Assembly (NCBI RefSeq): GCF_026342835.1
Contig: NZ_JAPEMI010000002.1
Coordinates: forward strand, 744,001 to 808,000
Direction: 5' to 3'
Length of the DNA: 64,000 bases
From: Streptomyces sp. NBC_00154
GTDB lineage: Bacteria > Actinomycetota > Actinomycetes > Streptomycetales > Streptomycetaceae
Made by a program: the position numbers and the translations under genes. The notes below the pieces were generated by a model that was given only the letters and a program-made list of their open reading frames with translations, was not told the origin of the DNA and made no database searches. Below are positions 52,353 through 61,183 of this stretch, in pieces. The first letter of the stretch is position 1. The number at the start of each line of letters is the position of its first letter.

Positions 52353-52868
52353 TTGCCGACTACATTGAAGATCAACAAGCTGCGTTACCTGAGTGCAGCC
52401 GCCGGCATCGCTACTGTCGTCGCCGGTGGCGTCGCCATCGCCCCGCTGGCGTCGGCCGACACGTCGACTTCCATCGGTGCGCATGTCGTCGACCAGCGCG
52501 CGAAAACATTCGAGCTGGTCGGCAAACAGACCTCACTTGAAGACCTCGATCTGGGCCGGGCGGGAATCAGTCCGGGTGACCAGCGCGTCATCCATGAAGA
52601 CCTCTACCGCGACGGCGAGAAGGTCGGCGATCACAGCGTCGTCTGCACCTATACCCACGTCAATCCGGCCGCGCTCCAGTGCCTGGGCACCTTCTCTCTG
52701 CCTGAGGGGCAGTTCGCCGCGCAGGCGCTGCTCCACCTGCCCGCCCCGTCCTACGTCGACGTCGGCATCACCGGCGGATCCGGCGACTACCGCAACGCCC
52801 GGGGCTTTGTTCGCACCGTTCCCGCCGGTGACACCGAGAGGCACTTCACCGTCCACCTGAAGCGCTGA
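52353..52868 (+). CDS. Secreted allene-oxide-cyclase-like barrel protein
   Basis: A 171-residue exported protein. The TTG at 52353 is the probable start because GGAG lies seven bases upstream and it gives a clean signal peptide (KINKLRYLSAAAGIATVVAG, cut after ASA near residue 41). The mature part (DQRAKTFELVGKQTSLEDLD, HSVVCTYTHVNPAALQCLGT, GDYRNARGFVRTVPAGDTER) resembles the allene oxide cyclase/dirigent-type beta barrel found in streptomycete secreted proteins. No catalytic role is known for these. It directly follows the decayed MarR copy. Confidence 0.75.
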   Translation: MPTTLKINKLRYLSAAAGIATVVAGGVAIAPLASADTSTSIGAHVVDQRAKTFELVGKQTSLEDLDLGRAGISPGDQRVIHEDLYRDGEKVGDHSVVCTYTHVNPAALQCLGTFSLPEGQFAAQALLHLPAPSYVDVGITGGSGDYRNARGFVRTVPAGDTERHFTVHLKR

Positions 52869-53490
52869 CGGTTGGCTGTCGTACGCCCTCGCCGTCACGG
52901 TCCGCCCATCTGACACCTGCGCCGGGATCGTCGCGCTCGACCTGGTGGCCGGCGCCGAGCTGCACCTCAAGCGCTGCGGCATTGAGCAGGCGTGCGCCAT
53001 CTGCCGGGCCCCGGACCATATGGACGGCTGCGGTCTGTCCACGTGGTCCGGGGCGGCCCGACATGACGGATCTGTTCCGCAAGGCCGACATCCTCCCGAC
53101 GGTACCCGTGTCAGCATTGCCAAGCGCCCCCCGGCGATGGTGGGAAGAGAGCGTCGAATGGTGCGTCGACGACTTCTGCACGGGCGGTCTGCGCTTCGCG
53201 ATCTCCGCCCGCAAGGAACCTGCCCGCACCACACGGCCGCTCCAGCAGATCGCTCTCGATCGGCCCGCCAACGCGCCAGTCGTTGACCCTTGACAACCCG
53301 AGGGTCGACGCTCGGCTGCGCAGGCCCATGAGTATTTAGAGGGCTTCTGCTCGGACTTCGATCACCCGTGCGGGCACACCCACCGCCGCGACCCATCTCG
53401 ACCAAGCGCCGCGGCAATCACGGGTCCTAGCCACCAAACCAGCCAGCAGATGCCAGAAAGCTAACTAAATCACTGGTATTGGCCCTAGTT
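52869..53490. other. Gene-poor region
   Basis: About 620 bp without a convincing gene. A plus-strand frame near 52940-53040 (LVAGAELHLKRCGIEQACAI) looks protein-like, but no start or family is evident. The last 150 bp are relatively A/T-rich. Confidence 0.35.
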
Positions 53491-54111
53491 CTAGTCCTTC
53501 AGCAGCGCCTGGCAGGCGGAGTGGGCGATCCAAGCCTGGGCACGGTCAAACGGCCAGGCGCGTTCGCCGACGAGTGTCATCCAGGCGTGTGGGCCAAGGT
53601 GGAACCAGAGCACATCGATGGCTTCCGAGCGAGGGACGTCCGCGCGAAGCCCGTCGAGCGTTATGAGCCGGTCGGCCACGCGAGTGAGGGCTTGGACGTA
53701 GTCGTCGGCCCCCCTGTCCAGGACCGCTTTGACGGCGGGTTCCCCCGGCGGGTTTCGGTAGAAGAGCCCGTACACGAGGTCCCAGTGGCGTTCGTGGGTG
53801 AGCCGGGTGCCCTCGGCGGTCAGCTCGATCACGGTGCGCGGGTCGTCGCTGGCCTCGATGGCGGCGAGGTTGTCGGCGATGGCCGGGTCGGTGAGGGCCG
53901 GCTCCAGCAGGGCCGTCAGGATGCTCGGCTTGTTTCCCACGCTGCTGTACACGGTCGGAACAGCGACCTTCGCTGCCTCCGCGATCTCCCCGATGGTAAC
54001 CCCTGGATACCCCCGGGCCAGGAAGAGCGCGTGCGCGCTGCTCAGGACGGCCTCACGCGTCGCGGCGGCCGAGTCGGTACGGCGGGGGGAGTGGTACTTC
54101 CGGGTGGTCAC
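53491..54111 (-). CDS. TetR-family transcription regulator
   Basis: A 206-residue repressor. The N-terminal HTH reads AVLSSAHALFLARGYPGVTI GEIAEAAKVAVPTVYSSVGN; the rest is a helical ligand-binding domain. It is divergent from the hemerythrin/oxidase pair, with only 52 bp between start codons, a short A/T-rich interval that contains repeated GTGACTAT and CAATAT elements; it probably controls both directions. Ligand unknown. Confidence 0.92.
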   Translation of the reverse strand: MTTRKYHSPRRTDSAAATREAVLSSAHALFLARGYPGVTIGEIAEAAKVAVPTVYSSVGNKPSILTALLEPALTDPAIADNLAAIEASDDPRTVIELTAEGTRLTHERHWDLVYGLFYRNPPGEPAVKAVLDRGADDYVQALTRVADRLITLDGLRADVPRSEAIDVLWFHLGPHAWMTLVGERAWPFDRAQAWIAHSACQALLKD

Positions 54112-54129
54112 TCGCGCATTTTACTTCCG

Positions 54130-54195
54130 CACGGGGAGTGACTATTGACAATATGAGCCTCTAATGAATATGTTCAATATTGTGACTATAGATAC
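54130..54195. promoter_or_regulatory. A/T-rich divergent promoter with repeats
   Basis: GTGACTAT occurs at 54138 and 54182 and CAATAT/ATATTG arms flank the hemerythrin start; TTGACA is at 54145. Likely TetR operator and promoter overlap, which also makes the hemerythrin start uncertain. Confidence 0.5.
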
Positions 54196-54880
54196 TTCTA
54201 ACGAATCTGTTGCGGTCATTGAGACCCGACTTGCCCATCAGGTCCACCGCGTTGCCACCACCCTGCTGGCCGAGGCGGCCGTTCGCCCCTCGGTGCCGCT
54301 CGGCGCGCTGGCGCAGCTGCGCGACTTTCTCGTCGTGAACCTGCGCCATCACCACGAGAGCGAGGACGACGACCTGTGGCCGCGGATCGTTGCGGCGGCG
54401 CCCGCCACGGCGCACGGGCTCGGCGCGCTGAGTGAGGAGCACGAGCGGCTGGATGCGGCGCTCGACCTGCTGGCCGCGGTGAACCTGAGCGGCGACGAGG
54501 TTGAGGAGGGGGCCGGTGAGGCCGCCGGCACAGGTCTCGGCGGCGGCGCGGCGGACGGCCTCCGGGCCGCATTGCGGGACGCGGCCGTCGCGGTGCGCGA
54601 CACGGTGCACGATCACCTGGCCCATGAGGAGCCACTCCTGTTCCCCGCGCTCCGCGACCACATCAGCCCCGCGGAATGGCAGGACTTCGCGCAGCGGGTG
54701 ATCGTGACCACGCCGCCCGTGGCCGGACACCTGATGGTCGGTTTCCTCGACGAGGCGGGCACACCCGCGGAGGTGGAACTGGTGCTCGCGGGACTGCCGG
54801 AGCCGGTGCGCCCGCTCCTTGCCGCCATGCGTCTCCAGGCCATGGACGACCTGCGGATCCTGCGCGGGATCGACTCATGA
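54164..54880 (+). CDS. Hemerythrin-domain protein
   Basis: A 238-residue HHE protein. Ligand-type motifs are LRHHHESEDDDLWPR near residue 60, EEHERLDAALDLLA near 90 and VHDHLAHEEPLLFPAL near 150. The ATG at 54164 is only one of several possible starts because the promoter elements overlap it. The last bases overlap the ATG of the downstream flavin-oxidase-like gene (ATGA), so the two are coupled. Likely binds O2 or NO through a di-iron site, perhaps supporting the partner's redox reaction. Confidence 0.82.
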   Translation: MNMFNIVTIDTSNESVAVIETRLAHQVHRVATTLLAEAAVRPSVPLGALAQLRDFLVVNLRHHHESEDDDLWPRIVAAAPATAHGLGALSEEHERLDAALDLLAAVNLSGDEVEEGAGEAAGTGLGGGAADGLRAALRDAAVAVRDTVHDHLAHEEPLLFPALRDHISPAEWQDFAQRVIVTTPPVAGHLMVGFLDEAGTPAEVELVLAGLPEPVRPLLAAMRLQAMDDLRILRGIDS

Positions 54881-55854
54881 CCTCCGCGCCCGTCCGGTGG
54901 CCGGACGCGGCGGACGCCGTGATCAGGGGCGACCTCACCGTTGCGGCCGCCTATGTCACCCCGGCCGGTGGTGTCGTGGTCACCAGCGTCTCGCCGGTGG
55001 GCCTCGCAGACCGAGAGGCGGGCCTTGTCGGCTTCACTACCTCGCTTGGCTTCCAGAAGAAACTGGAACGTATTCTGCGGGATCCGCACGTCTCACTTGC
55101 CTATCACACGCGTGATCACGGCTTCGCCGCAAGTAGCTCGTACGTGCTCGCACAGGGCACCGCGTCGGTTGATCTGCGCCCGTCACCGGGGCGTCTGACG
55201 GAGCTGATGCGGGCCTCGGAGCCCTTCCTCGGGGAGGCCAAGCGCGGGCCGATATGGGACTGGTTGCTGCGCGAGTACCACCAGGAGCGCGTCTTCGTCG
55301 ACGTCGGAGTCGAGCGCGTCACCGTCTGGCCCGATCTGGCGGCCCGCGGAGCGATGACGGTCACGGGCGCCGCCTGGCCTGAGGAACCGGCCGAGCAGAA
55401 GCCGCCGATGAACGGTACGGGCCCACGCGTCGACCTCTCCGCAGTCGCGCGGCAGATCGGTGGGCTGCCGCACCGGCTGCTGGCATTCCGGGGCGCCGAC
55501 GGCTTCCCTGTGATTCTCCCGGTGGCGGTCACCGGACACGACGACGCGGGACTGCACCTCGACGTGCCCCCTGGACTGTTGCCGCCGGGCGGGCGCAGAG
55601 CCGGGTTCCTCGCCCACGCCTTCCGGCCTCAGTGCGTCGGGCTGGGCATGCGGACGTTCACCGGATGGCTGACCGTCACCGATGAAGGTGCCCGCTACGC
55701 CCCCCACACATCCAAGGGGCTGGCCGCGCCACCGTACAAGACTCTCCTGACGGTCTCGAATGGGCTGCTGGCCAAGTACGGGCTGTGGCGTGCCCGTTGT
55801 GACGGCACGGCTGCCCGCCTGCAGGACCTCGCCGCCCGCGGCAAGGTGGGCTGA
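54877..55854 (+). CDS. Pyridoxamine-phosphate-oxidase-like flavin protein
   Basis: A 325-residue protein. Residues about 10-120 have the split-barrel flavin-binding pattern (TSLGFQKKLERILRDPHVSL AYHT) of PNPOx-like/F420-type reductases; a second similar half follows residue about 185 (GGLPHRLLAFRGADGFPVIL). It starts by a four-base overlap with the hemerythrin gene. Substrate unknown; candidates are flavin- or F420-dependent reduction. Confidence 0.75.
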   Translation: MTSAPVRWPDAADAVIRGDLTVAAAYVTPAGGVVVTSVSPVGLADREAGLVGFTTSLGFQKKLERILRDPHVSLAYHTRDHGFAASSSYVLAQGTASVDLRPSPGRLTELMRASEPFLGEAKRGPIWDWLLREYHQERVFVDVGVERVTVWPDLAARGAMTVTGAAWPEEPAEQKPPMNGTGPRVDLSAVARQIGGLPHRLLAFRGADGFPVILPVAVTGHDDAGLHLDVPPGLLPPGGRRAGFLAHAFRPQCVGLGMRTFTGWLTVTDEGARYAPHTSKGLAAPPYKTLLTVSNGLLAKYGLWRARCDGTAARLQDLAARGKVG

Positions 55855-56014
55855 CCCGGAAGGCCATGGGTCGCCCTGCGGCCTCGTCGCGCCCCAAAGC
55901 GTCGGGGTGTTGACGGCTGGGTGGGCTGACGCCGGTCGTCTTTTCGAAGCGCGGAGATTCAACTCCCGTAGTGAATCGCCGCGTGACACACGCTTTCCGA
56001 TCGGAGATATACCG

Positions 56015-57211
56015 ATGAATTCCCTTGCCATACGCGCCGGTTCGATGTTCGACGGATTCAGCCTGTCGGGTCCCGCCACCGTGCACGTATCGGACGGCCG
56101 CATCGTGCGCGTGGACCGCACCGGCGCGCTGCCCGCCGACGGCAGCGAGGTCATGGATCTCGGCAGCTCGGCTTGTCTGCTGCCTGGCCTCATCGACACC
56201 CACGTCCACCTGGCCTTCGACGCCGGCTCGGACCCCGTGACCTCCTTGGCCGCTGCCTCCGACAGCGAACTCTTGGTGCACATGCGGGCCGCGGCCCGGT
56301 CCGCTCTGCTGGCCGGCATCACCACCGTGCGCGACCTCGGCGACCGCGGCTACCTCTCGCTGGCCCTTGTGGAGGAGATGGCCAAGCACCCGGAGCAGGG
56401 TCCGGAGATCCTCGCTGCCGGCCCCCCGCTGACCACGCCGGGCGGCCACTGCCACTTCCTCGGTGGCGAGGTCGAAGGCGCCGGAGCTCTGCGTGCCGCT
56501 GTCCGCGAGCATCACACCCGCGGCTGTGCCGTCATCAAGATCATGGCGAGCGGCGGCCACATGACACCCGGTTCCGTGCCGCCGCACGCGTCCCAGTACG
56601 GCCTGGAGGACCTGCGTGTCGTTGTGGACGAAGCGCACCGCCTCGGACTGCCGGTGGCCGCTCACGCCCATGGCATCCAGGCCATCAGGGACGCCGTCGA
56701 AGCGGGCGTCGACAGCCTGGAGCACGTCTCCTTCCTCACCGCTGATGGCATCGTCTCCGAGCCTGACCTCATCGACGTCATCGTGAGAAAGGGAACCTTC
56801 GTCAGCCTGACGCTGGGCATGGACCCCGGCGAAGCCGTGCGGCCGCCCCAGGGCATGGCTGCACATGCAATGGCTGCGCATGTCAATGGCATCTTGGACA
56901 CCTACAGCAACTTGCACAAGTACGGCGCCAACGTCGTCATCGGATCGGACGCCGGTATCGGGCCCTGGAAGCCCCACAACGTCCTCCCCCACGGCGTGGC
57001 CGACCTGGCCCGGCTGGGCGTCGCGCCGCTGGACGCGCTGATCTCCATGACCAGCCTGGCAGCCCGCCTGTGCCGTGTGGAGGGCCGCAAGGGCCGGATC
57101 ACCCCCGGTGCCGACGCCGACATCCTGGTCGTCAACGGCGACGTCGAGCATGACCCTGCAGCAGTCCTGGACGTACAGGCAGTCTTCCGCGCCGGTATCC
57201 GTGTGTGCTGA
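56015..57211 (+). CDS. Metal-dependent amidohydrolase
   Basis: A 398-residue amidohydrolase of the imidazolonepropionase/prolidase-like group. PGLIDTHVHLAFD near residue 57 gives the HxH metal ligands, IKIMASGGHMTPG near 173 the probable carboxylated Lys, VAAHAHGIQAI near 213 and LEHVSFL near 232 further His ligands, and VVIGSDAGIGPW near 307 the metal-binding Asp. CGGAGA precedes the ATG. Related enzymes hydrolyse Xaa-Pro dipeptides or N-acyl compounds. Single gene; followed by decayed elements. Confidence 0.9.
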   Translation: MNSLAIRAGSMFDGFSLSGPATVHVSDGRIVRVDRTGALPADGSEVMDLGSSACLLPGLIDTHVHLAFDAGSDPVTSLAAASDSELLVHMRAAARSALLAGITTVRDLGDRGYLSLALVEEMAKHPEQGPEILAAGPPLTTPGGHCHFLGGEVEGAGALRAAVREHHTRGCAVIKIMASGGHMTPGSVPPHASQYGLEDLRVVVDEAHRLGLPVAAHAHGIQAIRDAVEAGVDSLEHVSFLTADGIVSEPDLIDVIVRKGTFVSLTLGMDPGEAVRPPQGMAAHAMAAHVNGILDTYSNLHKYGANVVIGSDAGIGPWKPHNVLPHGVADLARLGVAPLDALISMTSLAARLCRVEGRKGRITPGADADILVVNGDVEHDPAAVLDVQAVFRAGIRVC

Positions 57212-57414
57212 TCAGAGCGGGGCAAGTTGGCGCATTGTCAAGTTCGTTCGCCAGTAGGCCGACATGAGCAGGACCCGCTCCTCCAGCGGAAGGGTCCACG
57301 GGCGGCCCCTGCGAACCGGATCTGCACCTTCGCGGTGCAGCGCGGTCACCAGCTTCCCTAAGGAACGCGGGCTCAGCGCGGTGGGGCTATCCAGACACCT
57401 CAGGGTCCTAACTC
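57212..57414 (-). pseudogene. IS5-type transposase N-terminal fragment
   Basis: ALSPRSLGKLVTALHREGAD, then GRPWTLPLEERVLLMSAYWR and TNLTMRQLAPL before a TGA. This is the start of streptomycete transposases of the DDE superfamily with a helix-turn-helix leader (usually TMRQLAPLFGVSKSAADRI). The rest is absent; its end touches the amidohydrolase stop. Confidence 0.75.
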
Positions 57415-57420
57415 GTCAAG

Positions 57421-57842
57421 TCAAGCCACTGAGGCGCTGGGGCAGGCGCTGTCGTCATCGAACAGAGTCCCTTCGATCTCGATGAGTTCAGCATGGGTCA
57501 ACGGGGGTGCAGCCCAGTTCTGGCCTTGTGCATGTTGAACGAAGCGCTCGTCCAAGGCGACGTGGTACCGCTCGACGTAGCGCGCGAGGTCCGAGTACCA
57601 AAACCACTGTCCGTCGGTGAGTAAATGCAGTCCGTCGATCAGCTCACGGCCCGGACTCAGGATGTCGTGAACCGGAGACGCCTGGCGGCAAGGATTGTTC
57701 CCGATCGCAGATATTCCACGAGGCGGAGCTCGTCGGGGTCTGCGCGGTCACGCACGGCAGCGCGGAGCGAAGCCCCGTCAGGCCGGCCGTGTTCGAGCTC
57801 CTGGAACTCGCCGAGGAAACGGTCCGCGTTCTCGCTGTTCAT
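57421..57842 (-). pseudogene. Hypothetical protein gene with a frameshift
   Basis: From the ATG at 57842: MNSENADRFLGEFQELEHGR to VEYLRSGTILAA; near 57675 the plausible chain moves to another frame and continues HDILSPGRELIDGLHLLTDG, QWFWYSDLARYVERYHVALD and LTHAELIEIEGTLFDDD to the stop. Rejoined it is about 140 residues. It resembles streptomycete hypothetical proteins with a DGxWxWPSDLxYYVxRYH motif; function unknown. One indel would explain the break. Confidence 0.6.
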
Positions 57843-57893
57843 GGGCGGGAGCCCAACTGGGGAGACGCCCCGTGTGACTCCCTGGGAGACGTC

Positions 57894-58070
57894 CTATGCG
57901 GCTTTGGGCGATGCCTCAGTTTCCGTCGCGAAGGCCACAGCTTCGTCGTAGTGCTGACCCTGCTGGAGGCAGCGGTAGAGCTGGCCGATCATGCGGTTGA
58001 ACAGGTTGCGGCGGACCGGTGCGATGGGTGTCCGGGCGACTCGGCGTCGCCGAGTCGATGGCATTCGCGT
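57894..58070 (-). pseudogene. IS110-like transposase C-terminal fragment
   Basis: RRNLFNRMIGQLYRCLQQGQ HYDEAVAFATETEASPKAA and stop: the short tail pattern (IGxLxxCLxxxxxYDE) typical of IS110-type transposases. Nothing upstream remains. Confidence 0.55.
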
Positions 58071-58459
58071 TAGCCGCCAGCAGTCACATAGCGGAAGCTG
58101 GTCTCCTCGCCTGGGAAGTGCCCGGGTGAACGGCTGAGCGACAAGTGTCGGATCAAAGCCGAAGGGATATGGCCCCGGTCGACGACGCCGATGCCATGCT
58201 CACGCTCGCCGACTACCAGGGCTGCTGGTCTTATGGAGGAGTTCCACTTTAAACCGGATGCCGGAGGCCAGTCGAAAGCTTGCCCACGCACCGGATGGGG
58301 CCGGGCACCTGGTCGGCGCTAGACGGGAACAAAAGCGCGGCGAGAAGCTTTAAGTCGCGATTCCCATTGCGTATCACCGCCGCTCGTAACATTGGCACAG
58401 ATGAGGCGAGGCTGAGGATGCCCCTGCGGGGCGTCCGGCCATGCGAAGAGGAGGAACCC
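58071..58459. other. Intergenic region without a supported gene
   Basis: Open frames on both strands at 58090-58290 show no motif. It should contain the promoter of the AhpD-like gene. Confidence 0.4.
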
Positions 58460-58933
58460 ATGACTGAGTCAGAGGCTGAGAAGCAGCGCGTTAACATCGG
58501 AAAGCAGCACCCGGCCAATTACAAGGCTCTTATCGCCCTGTCCTCGACAGTGGAAGACACCACCACCGCGGCAGGTCTTGACCCGCTTCTGGTCGAGCTT
58601 TTGAAGATCCGCACGTCCCAGATCAACGGCTGCGCGTTCTGTCTCAAAATGCACACCCGCGACGCGCTCAAGAAGGGCGAGAACCCGGACCGGATCGCAG
58701 TGCTGCCCGCGTGGGAAGAAACCGATTACTTCTCCGAGACCGACCGCGCGGCCCTACGTCTTACAGAGGCCATCGCGCGCGTGTCCGAGGGGCACGTGAG
58801 CGACGACGACTACAACGCGGCAGCAGCCGTGCTCTCCGCAGATCAGGTCTCGGCGGTCGCCTGGCTGTCAACGCTGATGAACGCCTTCAACCGCGTCGCG
58901 ATCACAAGCCGATACCCGGTCACCGGCAACTGA
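58460..58933 (+). CDS. AhpD-like carboxymuconolactone-decarboxylase-family protein
   Basis: A 157-residue all-helical CMD-family protein. LLKIRTSQINGCAFCLKMHT RDALKKGE contains the CxxC and following His of the AhpD peroxidase/thiol-disulphide site, so redox function is likely rather than decarboxylation. YFSETDRAALRLTEAIARVS EGHVSDDDY is the usual second half. GAGGAGGAACCC gives a strong ribosome binding site. Single gene. Confidence 0.9.
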   Translation: MTESEAEKQRVNIGKQHPANYKALIALSSTVEDTTTAAGLDPLLVELLKIRTSQINGCAFCLKMHTRDALKKGENPDRIAVLPAWEETDYFSETDRAALRLTEAIARVSEGHVSDDDYNAAAAVLSADQVSAVAWLSTLMNAFNRVAITSRYPVTGN

Positions 58934-59385
58934 ACCAGCTTGCTTGCGAACGGGCGGCATGCTGAGCAGTCGATCAGGACGTGGAGGCAAGAAGCGACCG
59001 CACATCCACCAGCGTGTCATGAGCGGATGCTCGAACTCGTTCGAGAGCGGGGGCCGGGGGATCTGGGACCTCGCGGCCGAGCTTGGGTGTCCACCGTTCG
59101 GAGTTGCGGGTGCTGGAGGGTGAAGCGGTCCTCTCGCTGAAACTCTCCGCCTTCACGTGCTATCAGAGTCGACCACGACGAAGACGTGGTCGGTGATGGA
59201 CCGGACGTTCCTGACCTGTCCTGGTACCAGACCGCCACGATCAGGGAATTGCGTGACCTGATGTCAAGCCTCAAGCAGTGAGCTCGAGATTCAACCTGTG
59301 CGAGCGTCGGCTGGCGTGCCCCCAGACCCGGCGAACGTTCGCGGTCACCGCATTAGCGGAACCTCTTTGGGCCTAGGATCGGGCC
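58934..59385. other. Intergenic region without a supported gene
   Basis: A plus-strand frame ending near 59281 (DLSWYQTATIRELRDLMSSL KQ) looks like a C-terminal fragment of an unknown protein. Nothing else could be identified. Confidence 0.35.
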
Positions 59386-59853
59386 ATGAGTAGGACGGAC
59401 CGCGCCAGCCGGGTGATCGCGGCACCACCGGAGACTGTCTACGGCGCTCTCCTGGACCGGGAGTCGCTCGAGGCCTGGCTGCCGCCGGACGGCATGCGCG
59501 GGCGGGTCGAGCGGTGGGATCCCCGGCCTGGTGGCGGGTTCCGGATTGTCCTCACCTATCTCGACCCTGCTGACAACCCCGGCAAGACCTCAGATGCGAC
59601 GGATGTCGTCGACGTCGGGTTCGCCGACCTGGTGCCCCCGGAGCGTGTGGTGCAGCGGGCGGTGTTCGAGGCCGACGACCCGTCGTACGCGGGCATCATG
59701 ACGATGACCTGGTACCTCGCAGCCGCCGGTGACGGGACCGAGGTGACCGTGACCGCCACGGATGTGCCACCCGGCATCGACCAAGGGGTCCACGAGGCCG
59801 GGATCGCCTCCTCGCTGGCCAACCTGGCGTCGTACGTCGAAGCGGTCGGCTGA
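59386..59853 (+). CDS. SRPBCC-family (AHSA1-like) protein
   Basis: A 155-residue START/Bet v1-like fold protein. RASRVIAAPPETVYGALLDR, LEAWLPPDGM, RWDPRPGGGFRIVLTYLD and FADLVPPERVVQRAVFE follow the AHSA1 subfamily layout, ending GTEVTVTATDVPPGI and a C-terminal helix. It binds hydrophobic ligands or chaperone partners; the ligand is unknown. Single gene. Confidence 0.9.
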   Translation: MSRTDRASRVIAAPPETVYGALLDRESLEAWLPPDGMRGRVERWDPRPGGGFRIVLTYLDPADNPGKTSDATDVVDVGFADLVPPERVVQRAVFEADDPSYAGIMTMTWYLAAAGDGTEVTVTATDVPPGIDQGVHEAGIASSLANLASYVEAVG

Positions 59854-60044
59854 CTCACGTCGGACCCTCTTCGCCATCACCTTGGATGCAGACGCTGTCA
59901 CACGCTGAGAGCCGAGAATCAATACGAAACTCGGGACACAGTTGGCGGGCCTCGATACCGGTATGAGCGCGCGGGTTGGGGTGGGGTCAAAGACTGGTCC
60001 GCAGGCTGCAGTCGGTGCCGCCGCCGCAGACGGCCGGGCTTGTG

Positions 60045-60605
60045 TCAGGTGCCGAGCCAGGCGAGGGCGGCCACGGTCATGGCGCTGACGCCGGTGGCCA
60101 GCGTGGGCTGGATGACGGGGGCGAAGGTCGGGCTGTGGTTGACGGGGATGTCCTGGGCGATGGTGTCGTTCTTGGCGGCCTCGGCATAGCGGCCGGGGTC
60201 GAGGCCACCGATTCCCCTGTAGGTGAACTGCGTGCCGAACGCCTTGGGGATCTCGCTCATGTCGTCGCTGACGGTCTGCATGTCGATGGTGTGTGCGTCG
60301 TCGCCGAAGTGGGCGGCGAACGCGTCGGCGACGCGCCGGGTCGGCGCCTCGTCGTTGACGGTGGGCGGGAAGGATGTGGTCCGCTCGATCTCGGGCGCCG
60401 TGGGCGAGCGGGACGCCTCGCACTCGGCTTTGACGATCCGTTCGATCGCCTCCAGAATCTGGGTGCGTGAGGCGTCGTCGTAGGTGCGCACGTTGAGCTG
60501 GATGACAGCGCTGTCAGGGATGACGTTGGGGACGGTACCGGCGTGGATGCTGATCACGGTGACTACGGCGGGGGTGGTGGCGGCCAGTTCCCGGGAGACG
60601 ATGGT
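60045..60605 (-). pseudogene. M20-family amidohydrolase, C-terminal fragment
   Basis: QTIVSRELAATTPAVVTVIS IHAGTVPNVIPD, then AVIQLNVRTYDDASRTQILE and a C-terminus PTFAPVIQPTLATGVSAMTV match hippurate-hydrolase-type M20 peptidases. The first half, with most metal ligands, is missing and is replaced at 60605 by a TRIC-type sequence. Confidence 0.82.
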
Positions 60606-61048
60606 CTGGGGCGCCGCCGCCGACGGCGGTCAGGGTGCCCAGCAGGACGGCCGGAAGCCAACCCAGACCGACCGCCAACGTCTTGTTGGCGCCCGCGACC
60701 GCCCAGAACCCGATGACCGCGGCGTCGAGCGCGGTGAACAGCCGGTTCCAGGATTCCTCACTGATCTTGATGAGGAACACCACCACGGAACCAACGACGG
60801 CGGCCAGCAGGTAGGCGTAGTCGGTCAGCGCGACCGGTGTGTCGTGCTGCAGCAGCACATCCTTGATCAGGCCTCCACCCAGACCGGAGATGATGCCGAC
60901 CACCAGGAACCCCGAACAGGTCAAGGCCGGCCGTGCGGGCCACCGCACCGCCCAGCAGGGCGCACGAGAAGACGCCGGGAAGGTCCAGGTAACGCGTCGC
61001 GACACCCGAATGGCCGGCTCGCTCTCGGTCGCCACGCATGAACCTCAC
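60606..61048 (-). pseudogene. TRIC-family channel fragment
   Basis: LDLPGVFSCALLGGAVARTA GLDLFG, then, after a frame change near 60920, FLVVGIISGLGGGLIKDVLL, YAYLLAAVVGSVVVFLIKIS and ALDAAVIGFWAVAGANKTLA match trimeric intracellular cation (TRIC) channels of bacteria, which form K+ pores. The C-terminal third is missing at the join with the M20 fragment. Broken by frameshift and deletion. Confidence 0.8.
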
Positions 61049-61183
61049 GGACGGGCCCTCGTCCAGTCACAGGGACGACGCGTGGGACGCCGAACGGAAG
61101 GCGAACGCGGCACGGGCCCAGGCCGACGCGACCTCTGCCGTAGATTCGTGCTGGCAGAGCGAGCTCGCCGCTCGGTTGCGTGG

